Source: Piscicola geometra
Taxonomy: Eukaryota; Annelida; Clitellata; Hirudinida; Piscicolidae
Assembly (NCBI GenBank): GCA_943735955.1
Contig: OX030959.1
Location: 1,900,272-1,964,271 of the forward strand
Reading direction: 5' to 3'
Length of the DNA stretch: 64,000 bases
The notes below the pieces were generated by a model. It did no database searches. It saw only the letters and a list, made by a program, of their open reading frames with translations, and was not told the origin of the DNA. The position numbers and the translations under genes are program-made. How positions within the stretch are numbered: position 1 is the stretch's first letter; each line of letters opens with the position of its first letter. Shown piece after piece: positions 48,301 to 60,502 of the stretch.

Positions 48301-49984
48301 ACGCATTTGCTTCTGCTCTGTTATATACGATCCAGCCAGCCAGCCAGCACTGCGCTGTTGCGGTCTTCGATTTGGGTCAGCAACGACATCTCTTCCCGTT
48401 CTTTCTAGCCACTACTTCTTCGTCTTTATTCCCAACTATTAGTCAAAAACTAATGAAAGATAATTGTTACAATATTCTTTATTGTCCTTTGAAAGATTCT
48501 TTTAAAAATTACATGAAATGCATACGTTTTCTATTAGACGCTGCGTTTTTATGATAGTTCCTGTTTTTAGCTTTATTGTCAAATGGTTATGTAAAAACAA
48601 AAGAAAACCCGTTAAAAAAGTGTTTTTTTATTTTTTGAAATTGTAATAAAGAGGGAAAAACTGTGTTTTTTAAAATCGAACAAGTGTAGGACATTTAGAA
48701 AAACTTGAATTTGCTAAAAAAAACCACTCAATCTGCTAAGAGCAAACTTGAAAAACCCTTCTTGTAGAAAAAATAGAAATACGTTGAAATGTATCAATTT
48801 TAGTTGTTTGATAGAAAATATAATTTTTATTAATTATTCTTATTTAACATTATATTTTCATACTTTATAAAAAAGTTACTTCGAAAAATCTTAAAATAAA
48901 TGTTATTGTGTGCGTACAATGAACCCACTACATGTGTGATTGCTGCAACACCGATCACCTTGTTGGGGTACTTGGAGGTGATGAAGCCTCCGACGATGAA
49001 GAAGAGCATGCCCCCGAGCGAACTGAGACGCAACAAGTCCATGCCGACGTCCAGGACGACGAAGGCAACGATGCCCGAGATCATCAGCAAGTAGACGAAC
49101 CTGGAAGATGTGATACTGTATTTAATTTAATCGCCGCGCGCAGTATTGTTAGATTTGGAGAAAGCTTTGTGAGCTTTTGGTGATACAAGTGTGAATTTAG
49201 GTTTTATTGGGAACGACAAAACTTAAAGGTGGGAGATTTAATTTGTAAAAGTCATGAAAATTATTAACCACTCTCAAGTTCAGTTTGTAATTTGTTATGT
49301 AAAAAGTACATTTTATGAAATATATTAAGTGTTTGATGTTAAGTATTTTCTTCTGTACATTTAAATGTTCTTAAAACAATCCGTGAATGAAGATTTTCGA
49401 AAATTGATCAGCCAAACTATGTAAAACTAAGCAAACCATTTGAGAAACTTGCAAGTTCTAGTGTTGTAGAACTTCTTCACGTGAACACAGAGGCAGTCGT
49501 TGATGCTTTGGCCACACTTGCGAGAAAGCGTCAGGAGAGCAAGCACTGCCAAGACGAAGACAGTCACGCCGACCAGAGGTTTAAGACCTTCCTGGTTGAA
49601 GTAGACGGCAGCAGCGAAGTAGACTGCAAATCCAAGAACCAAGAGACCAGTGAAGAATGAGTGGATTCTGTCGGCATTTCTCTTGAAAAAGCCAACCACG
49701 CCATTGTGCAGGGCGCCGATGAAACGAGTGCACTTGGCCTCCTCGATCGAGTCCTCCAACTTCTCGCTCGAAGTGGCTGCCTCTTCAAGCTTCTGATGGA
49801 GACTCTCTAGTGAGTTCAGCTTGGCAGGCAGGTCAGAGGTGGTGTCTGCAGAGGGCTGGTGGCAGTTGCTCCCAGACACAGGCATCACTATGATGTCTTG
49901 CCCTTTCAACTCCACCACTGTGTCTTGCCTCTTGTCTTCCTCTCTCTTCTTGCTTGTATCAATCTCCATCACTGGTGCTTTCAT
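45365..49984 (-). CDS. Concentrative nucleoside transporter family protein (SLC28/CNT), 10 exons, 646 aa
   Basis: A cation-coupled nucleoside uptake carrier of the plasma membrane (family role). Exons: 49984-49437, 49100-48959, 47511-47317, 47011-46850, 46719-46594, 46453-46323, 46264-46096, 45985-45827, 45720-45540, 45492-45365; all phases match and the total is 1,941 nt. ATG at 49984 is the first Met in exon 1; the frame above it lacks one. The N-terminus (about 110 residues) is hydrophilic, then hydrophobic segments and CNT hallmarks appear in order: [33 protein letters not shown]-like [62 protein letters not shown]. Length is close to human CNT1. Pocket residues deviate (see findings), so the substrate may differ. 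The last exon uses a weak acceptor (attgag). Confidence 0.88.
47838..47895. repeat. GT-rich tract in SLC28 intron 2
   Basis: An interrupted (GT)n. Frames through it are not genes. Confidence 0.6.
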
Positions 49985-50649
49985 TCGATTCACCTTAACC
50001 TTTATTATTCATAAAACTTCAACTTCTATTTACTGAACTGTGGAGCGCTCAAGTGACAACTTCTCTCTCGACCATGCATCCACGAATGAACCACTGCCAT
50101 CCGCACTGAATGATGTCTTGCGAATGTGTGTTTGTATGTTCTATGCTTGTGACTTTACAAGTGTATGTGTGTATTTGTGTGTGTTTGTGTGGGTATGTGT
50201 ATTAGGAGAATGGTTGTTTGTGTTTGGGGATGTGTGGGACCCAATAACAAAAAGTTTGTTTGCTTTGTAAGGTGCTTCAAGGTCTAAGGGCTTATGGACA
50301 GTATAATTTATACAATTATTCATTCCATATGAAGTAAAACAATACTTTAAATATATTAAAAAAATAAAAACATTCTTAAAAGTAATTTAATTATGAAAAA
50401 TAAATTAATAAAAAAAGAAATCAAGTAACTATATATTTTGGAAGCCTAATATTTTCCATTAAATTAATATTTAGAGCTTGCGCTATAAGTTTAGACTAAA
50501 TGAATTTTGACTCTTTAGGCGTAGCAAAAATGGTTTTCACCCATGACGTTTAACAATAATAAAATCTCATCTTTTTTAAGTCACTTTACTTTGAGTCGAG
50601 AACTTTTAACTTCAAAGGAATCTTATTAATTTTTTTATTATTAAAACAA
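49985..50649. promoter_or_regulatory. Divergent intergenic region between SLC28 gene and first HYI copy
   Basis: 665 bp holding the 5' regions of both genes, with a GT-rich tract at about 50150-50215. The last 140 bp before 50650 are homologous to the region before 52102 and include a shared catgacgtt (CRE-like TGACGT) about 110 bp before each ATG. Confidence 0.45.
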
Positions 50650-51453
50650 ATGGAATTTGCAGCCAATCTTGGAATTCTTTTTGAAAAAGAAAAAGATCTT
50701 TTGAAGCAGTGCTTTCTAGCCAAAGAAGCCGGTTTTAAGGCAGTCGAGATTTCCGACCCGTATACGAAAACCGCTTCTGAGCTGAAAAAGACCACAGAAG
50801 AACTGGGTCTAGAAGTGGTGCTCATCAACTCTTGGGCTCAAAGAGAAGACAATTTTGGACTGGCTTGCTTGCCGAAGCGAGTTGAAGAATTCAAAAAGAG
50901 TTTGAAAACGACAATCCAGTATGCGCTTGCGCTCAACTGCAAGAAAGTGAATGTTCTCTCTGGCAAGGTGGATCACTCTTCGACAAGGACGAAATGCAAA
51001 AAGACTTTCGAGCAGAACCTCAAGTACGCCTGTGAGAAGCTGTCGAAAGGGAACATCAATTGCCTCATCGAGCCCATCGACAACGCCTCTGTTCCTGATT
51101 ACTTCCTCAACAGCTTCGAACTCGCTCTTCAAATCATTAAAAAAATCAAATGCAAAGCTTTGAAGCTCCTCCTCAATTTCTATCACGCACAAGTGCTGCA
51201 GGGAAATTTGACGAAGCTTTTGAGCGTCTGCATGTTCTGCCTGGGTCACGTGAGAGTGGCGCAAGTGCCAAACAGAGATAGCCCCTTTAGTAAAAGAGAA
51301 ATAATTTATTATTACATTTTCCAAAAACTGGAAGAGTCGGGGTATAGTGGTTGGGTCGGTCTGGAGTATCGAAGAGGAGATGAGACTTTCGAATGGATTT
51401 CAAAATTTAAAACCCAACATCTCTATGCTAATCCCGCTTGTCCAATAATTTAA
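50650..51453 (+). CDS. Hydroxypyruvate isomerase-like protein, copy 1 (267 aa, metal-ligand Asp replaced by Asn)
   Basis: Family role: interconverts hydroxypyruvate and tartronate semialdehyde in a xylose isomerase-like TIM barrel. Single exon. Conserved elements: AANLGILF at the N-terminus, GFKAVE, LIEPI with Glu141, Gln205 in AQVP, and GLEY with Glu239. At residue 176, where the family has an Asp in DFYHAQ (metal ligand), this copy has Asn (NFYHAQ). The GE motif after the AQVP loop is also lost (KREIIY in place of GELDY). The C-terminus is longer than in copy 2 by 13 residues and unrelated to it. The 5' two-thirds are nearly identical in DNA to copy 2, the rest clearly diverged. Possibly reduced or changed activity, or an ageing duplicate that still has an open frame. 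AATAAA at 51655-51660 could serve as a poly(A) signal. Confidence 0.8.
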   Translation: MEFAANLGILFEKEKDLLKQCFLAKEAGFKAVEISDPYTKTASELKKTTEELGLEVVLINSWAQREDNFGLACLPKRVEEFKKSLKTTIQYALALNCKKVNVLSGKVDHSSTRTKCKKTFEQNLKYACEKLSKGNINCLIEPIDNASVPDYFLNSFELALQIIKKIKCKALKLLLNFYHAQVLQGNLTKLLSVCMFCLGHVRVAQVPNRDSPFSKREIIYYYIFQKLEESGYSGWVGLEYRRGDETFEWISKFKTQHLYANPACPII

Positions 51454-52101
51454 AGAATTGTTAAGACTATTTTTAATTATTAGAAATATATAATATTCTA
51501 GCATGAACATTCAAGGTATCAACCACGCACGAGGTTCAAGGAGGGCGCATCATCAATGCTAGTAAGCAAGTAGGTTGTATGTCTAATGAATGCCAGAGAT
51601 TGTCATAACGTTCTTTTGTGCAGGTTATCAAACAATTCTTTTCACACGTGAAATAATAAAGCATGGAAACTGTATAAAGGCAATAAAATCATGGTGAGTT
51701 TATAACATTTGGTAACAGCGGTCATTTCCTTACAAGGCATAGTTTTAAAGAAAGTCAATAGGTGTCAGAGGGTACTGTTTCTAAAGAAAAATATAAATAG
51801 AATTTTTTTGTTTACAGTTATATTTTTTTTAACTTTTCGCAAACCTTGAAGTTTAAGGTCCAAAAAGCTAAGCTTGAAAGTTGCCAGATTTAGGATTTTA
51901 AGTCGAATTAGGCGGGGTTTTGGACTACGAGAACGTGGTTGAGATATTTCAAAACTCACGTTCGTTAGGCGTAACAAAAATCGTTTCCACTCATGACGTT
52001 AATCGTTTAATAATAATGAAGTCTTTTTTAAGTGATTTTACTTTGAGCCATGAACCTTTAACTTCAAAAGAACCTGATTAAATAAAAAAATATTAAAACA
52101 A
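51454..52101. other. Spacer between HYI copies
   Basis: No gene. Contains a module (ctaatgaatgccag, then caaacaattcttttcacacg, then gtgtcagagggta) that recurs in degenerate form downstream of copy 2. Confidence 0.5.
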
Positions 52102-52866
52102 ATGAAAGTTGCTGCCAATCTTGGAATTCTTTTTGAAAAAGAAAAAGATCTTTTGAAGCAGTGCTTTCTAGCCAAAGAAGCCGGTTTTAAGGCAGTCGAG
52201 ATTTCCGACCCGTATACGAAAACCGCTTCTGAGCTGAAAAAGACCACGGAAGAACTGGGTCTGGAAGTGGTGCTCATCAACTCTTGGGCTGGGAAAAAAA
52301 ACTTTTTCGGACTGGCTTGCTTGCCGAAGCGAGTTGAAGAATTCAAAAAGAGTTTGAAAACGACAATCCAGTATGCGCTTGCGCTCAACTGCAAGAAAGT
52401 GAATGTTCTCTCTGGCAAGGTGGATCACTCTTCGACAAGGACGAAATGCAAAAAGACTTTCGAGCAGAACCTCAAGTACGCCTGTGAGAAGCTGTCGAAA
52501 GAGAACATCAATTGCCTCATCGAACCCATCGACAACGCCTCTGTTCCTGATTACTTCCTCAACAGCTTCGAACTCGCTCTTCAAATCATAGAACAGAGCA
52601 AATTTGAGAATTTAAAGCTACTTCTCGACTTTTACCACGCGCAAATGCTCCAGGGAAACTTGACGAAGCTTTTGAGCACCTGCATGTACTGCCTCGATTA
52701 CGTGCAAGTGGCGCAGGTGCCTGGCAGAAGCAAGCCCTTCAGCGTGGGAGAATTGGATTATTCCTTCATAATCGGAACACTCATCGATTCTGACTACAGT
52801 GGCTGGATCGGACTGGAGTATCACCGCAGAGACGATGATTTCCGATGGAGAAAATTTCTTGAATAA
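52102..52866 (+). CDS. HYI: Hydroxypyruvate isomerase-like protein, copy 2 (254 aa, catalytic residues intact)
   Basis: Same family and intronless layout as the neighbour 650 bp upstream. It keeps all expected metal/catalytic positions: Glu141 (LIEPI), Asp176 (DFYHAQ), Gln205 (AQVPGR) and Glu239 (GLEY), plus GELDY after the loop, so it is the likely active paralogue. Length is close to bacterial Hyi (258 aa) and a little shorter than human HYI. It starts MKVAANLG where copy 1 has MEFAANLG. Residues 64-68 differ between copies (GKKNF against QREDN). No N-terminal targeting signal is evident, so it is probably cytosolic. Confidence 0.85.
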   Translation: MKVAANLGILFEKEKDLLKQCFLAKEAGFKAVEISDPYTKTASELKKTTEELGLEVVLINSWAGKKNFFGLACLPKRVEEFKKSLKTTIQYALALNCKKVNVLSGKVDHSSTRTKCKKTFEQNLKYACEKLSKENINCLIEPIDNASVPDYFLNSFELALQIIEQSKFENLKLLLDFYHAQMLQGNLTKLLSTCMYCLDYVQVAQVPGRSKPFSVGELDYSFIIGTLIDSDYSGWIGLEYHRRDDDFRWRKFLE

Positions 52867-54065
52867 TCTCTGCACGCTGCTTCAAACGGCCCGAGAAGTT
52901 TACTCATTTCGATGAATCTACTTACAAGTAAATTCTGGAAGATTTTATTTTACGTTTCTTAAATATTAACGACGTGGGAGAATCAAGACTTCTTCTTATT
53001 CAATTGATGCGAGGCACTTTTAGAAAAAGAGGTATTCATGAAGGTTTTGATCATTTGCTAATGAATATCAGCTAATATTTTAATTTTTCCCAGTTTAAAA
53101 AATCCTTATTAGACTAAAATGTTGACAAAAATGAAAACCTGGAAATGAATTAGTTTATGCTCAGAGGGAGTTAAAAGGTGTAAATTAAAAAATATATTTA
53201 TGATTTGAGTCAACAAAGATATCAGAGGATGTTCTTTCAAAGGCTCCATAAAGTTAAATATTCTAAAGTTATACCTATGAACACTGGTTTAGTTTAGTGA
53301 CCGTGGTTCGATAGGTCGGGAGTACCACCTGGAGACGAGTATTTAAATTTTAAAAAAGAACTTGAACTTGAACTGGTTTTCGCTATTGCTTCTATTCTAT
53401 TTATTCAATTAATTAAAGTATTTTGGATACTTTTTTATTATTAAAATTCTGACAACGTTCAGTCTAAATTTCTAAAATATCATGAGGTTAAAGACAGACG
53501 CTATTCCAGTGCATGTGAGGCAGTGTTAGGAAAAGGGGGGTTTCAAGCTAATTGTGAATATGGCTAATGAATGCCAGCGAATGTTCTAGAGTTTTTGGCG
53601 AGTTTTCAACAAATTCTTCTCACACGAAAACTTTTTAAAAATGAAAAACTGAAAATGATGAAGATTTCAAGTCGACGTATAAAGATGTAAATTTTTTTTA
53701 AAATGCTGTTTTTGCGTTTTATGAATTATAACTTATAAATTAATTTTTATAACCACTAAAAATATAAGAGAATGTTGTTTTCAAAGGCTAATTCAAATTA
53801 AATAATCTTTTAAACACTCGAAAAAAGGAAAAACGTAGGCATGAAAGTGAGAAAGACAAGTTGAAAACCGTTGTTTGAGGCTTGAAACTCAAAAAAGGAT
53901 AATGAAAGGACTGAAGAATGTAAACCAAAAAATATTGCCAAGTGAAGTTTTCACTTAACAACCGTGCATGGCGTAAAAGCTAAAAAGAAATAACTAGATT
54001 GAAAATAGTCTGTTTGTCGAACACGATGTTGCAAGATTTCAATGGAAGACGACTTGGTGAAATCT
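52867..54065. other. 1.2-kb interval after HYI copy 2 with degenerate repeats of the spacer
   Basis: No gene supported. Near 53570 ctaatgaatgccagcg and caacaaattcttctcacacg repeat the spacer at about 51577-51650. A second module (agaggatgttctttcaaagg at about 53224 and agagaatgttgttttcaaagg at about 53767) also repeats. A SINE-like fragment with ggttcgat and an aacttgaacttgaac end lies at about 53290-53372. Confidence 0.45.
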
Positions 54066-57907
<3,842 letters not shown>

Positions 57908-59572
57908 CTGCAATAAAAAACTGCATCACTGACATTGCCTTCTGAACAGGTTCTAAGGCGTTGCATGCGGTGCTTCTGGTGCGTTGTTTTATGCTATGGA
58001 ACGATGTGGCATTGGGACGATGTGCTGTTGTGCTCGATGCAGGAGAGCAAAATCAATACGACAAGAACACGCAAAGAGTTCGTCTCTGCTGTCTGAGTTG
58101 TTGTGCCTGCTTCACTCTCTTGAACCCGTCGATCAATAAGCCATGTCTTCTTCCAGTGAAGCGCTCATGAATTGAGACTTTGATGGCATAAATTTTTGAA
58201 ATACCTCTGTTTGAATGGAAACTAGCTTGAATTTTTCTCACTTTCAGTTTTAAAAATTGTTCCCTTAAAAATCGAATGACTTGGAATGCGCATGCATTTT
58301 TTAAATGAATTTTAATTTTTCAAAAGATGAAACACTATTTATAAAAGCCTTTTTCGTAAGCTATTTTGTCTAAGACATAGAAGAGCTTCATGAAGACAAA
58401 ACTTCATGCCATTCAACGAGTTAACTCGATGTTTCATCGATGGAAGTTATAAAAATGGATTTGTGAATTCCATTAGTAAGATGGCTGCTCTAATAGGATT
58501 GGTGTGGAAGAAGTAGTGAAGGGACCAACCTTTAATGTCTTTGGGATTGACTTGGTCGGAGCTGGACGGAGGTTCAAGCATGCTTCTTCTTGTTTTTTTA
58601 TCACAACTCTTTTAAATACTAATTTTTTGGTCTTTTTAAATTTTATTTTTTTATTTTTTTACGTTGGAAATAATTACAGAAGGTGTATTTTGGGCGCGGA
58701 TCTTGCTCACCTGCGTGGCATCAGGCAGTCGTTAGATGTTCAAGAAAAATTTCATGTCAAGATTGAAGTTTTGGAAAAATAACTTTCAAATTTATATAAA
58801 CAGCCGTTCCTTCGCTTCAAATGCAACGCTTACACTATTGCGTCCTTCCTCACATACGCGTCTACAAAAACTCACTTTGCAGTTGTTTCAATAGTAGAAC
58901 GCCTTTCGAGCCAAATTAAAGGAAAATTCGTGAAACTAATCAGAATTTTATTTTCAAAATGGCATTTGTCGCACAACGAAGACGATGTTGCTTTGCATGG
59001 CAAGTGGAAGTATTGCCCTTATATCTATTTCTTCTGCGTGCAAACTGCAATGGCGCGAATCCAAAAGAATTGCTTTGGAAAACTTTTGTGGTTTTTTAAA
59101 ACGGATTTGATTCAATGCGATTATATTTTTGTATTCAAAGAAGGGTTTATATGTCATTTTAGTTCAGTTTCACAAATTTATTGACTTAGTAAGAAACCAA
59201 CTCTCTAGACGAATCTTTAAGCCACAAAACGCTTCAACAACAACCACCTGAACCACTGTAGCAACTACACTGGGGTCATACACACCTATCATGGCTAAAT
59301 GGGTGGCTGAGTGTGTAATGACTTAATTAATACTCAATCGAAATTTTCCGTTCAAGTGGCCTTGAAGCACGTACAAGTTATAGGCAAAATATTAATCTCC
59401 TTCATTATTCTTCTCATTGCTTATCTACATAGTGGACTTCATTTAGAAGAAAAATCTACAAAAATACTGTTTTTATGGAAACTAGTTTTTACATTTTTCA
59501 ATTTCACGTTCTTCAATATAAGATAAATTACAAATTGAAATAAGTTTCAATCTTTTCAGAACTGAAGGTTTT

Positions 59573-59757
59573 AACTGGAAAAGAACTCCAAGGTGACTAC
59601 GAAAAGAGTGAAGACAGTAGTGAAGAAAGGTGGCAAGAAGTGATGAAACTGTGGTTTCGACACCACAACAAACTGACGATGCTGCCAAAGCAACTACGGT
59701 GGATTTGGTCTTTCCTCCAATGGCTCCAATCACAAGAGAGTTGTTGTAGCTATATCA
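59573..59757 (+). pseudogene. Coding-like stretch, possible terminal exon or broken gene piece
   Basis: After an acceptor-like cttttcag at about 59557-59564 there is a G+C-richer segment ending 43 bp before AATAAA (59800-59805). One frame reads a basic run (KVTTKRVKTVVKKGGKK, then stop). One base off, the sequence continues SDETVVSTPQQ and on to FPPMAPITREL. A third frame is open throughout (66 codons). I do not recognise any of them; it may be a final exon or a frameshifted relic. Confidence 0.25.
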
Positions 59758-59889
59758 TTTAAATTGCCTGCATAAATATAAATAACATCTACTCTACCGA
59801 ATAAAATATAATTATGTTCGTCTTCAACTTTTTTTTCCATTCTTTTTATAAATATTTATTTTTAAAGATAATTTGTGTTTTTTTGTTTT

Positions 59890-59890
59890 T

Positions 59891-59921
<31 letters not shown>

Positions 59922-59980
59922 TTTTGTGTGTGTGTGTGTATGTGTGTGTGTGTGTGTGTGTTTGTGTGTTTGTGTGTATG

Positions 59981-60017
<37 letters not shown>

Positions 60018-60020
60018 TTG
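59890..60020. repeat. (TG)n followed by (TA)n and (TG)n
   Basis: Dinucleotide microsatellite; frames through it rejected. Confidence 0.9.
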
Positions 60021-60502
60021 TGGTAGTAGTAGAAGTAGAATTTAACCATGCATGTCGTCAATGAATCGTCAGTAAAGCAGATATAAATAGACAGAGATAC
60101 GACTCTGTCCCATTAAAAAGTCACAACTTGAATTTAACAGTTTTTCAAAGTTTTGAAAAAGTTCGCATGAATGATTTTATAAAATACCATTTGAAAATTA
60201 TACTTTCAAGTTTCTATTTTGAAGGTTTAAACAGTTACAAAAATGGATTTCTTTGACTTCCCAAAAACCACCAGTATTCAGTAACATTAAGTAATAAGGA
60301 AAATAATTTGTTACAAATAAAATTTTTAAAAAAATATTGGTTAGCCGAATCTAGGCTCTCAATTGAAAAAGTTAAAAAAAAACTCCAATAAAAACATGAA
60401 AAAATGTAAATTTTGGAACCAAGAATGTTGACAAGACTTTCTCTAAACTGAAACATCTATAGATTTAATCTCTCAGTAAAAGTCTTAATTCCAGCTCAAA
60501 TA

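Larger units (their letters stand above)
50505..52700 (+). repeat. Tandem segmental duplication carrying the two HYI genes
   Basis: The unit at about 50505-51250 repeats at about 51957-52700, including about 140 bp of upstream sequence (shared taggcgtaacaaaa-like block, catgacgtt, and ctttgag before the ATG). Similarity is near-complete from about 50660 to 51136 against 52112 to 52588 and drops abruptly at the 3' edge. Confidence 0.8.
57908..60502. other. Interval between the EF-hand and ADAM genes, no firm gene
   Basis: Should contain the first exon and promoter of the EF-hand gene (minus) and the promoter of the ADAM gene (plus). A SINE-head fragment (gggtggctgagtgtgtaatgac) lies at about 59300, and a coding-like stretch with a poly(A) signal at 59573-59805 is listed separately. 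A (TG)n/(TA)n tract occupies about 59890-60020. Confidence 0.5.

Noticed and set aside
58504..58782. 92-residue plus-strand frame as a gene
   Set aside because: First 25 residues look mildly coding-like, the rest is Phe/Leu from T-rich sequence; no family recognised.
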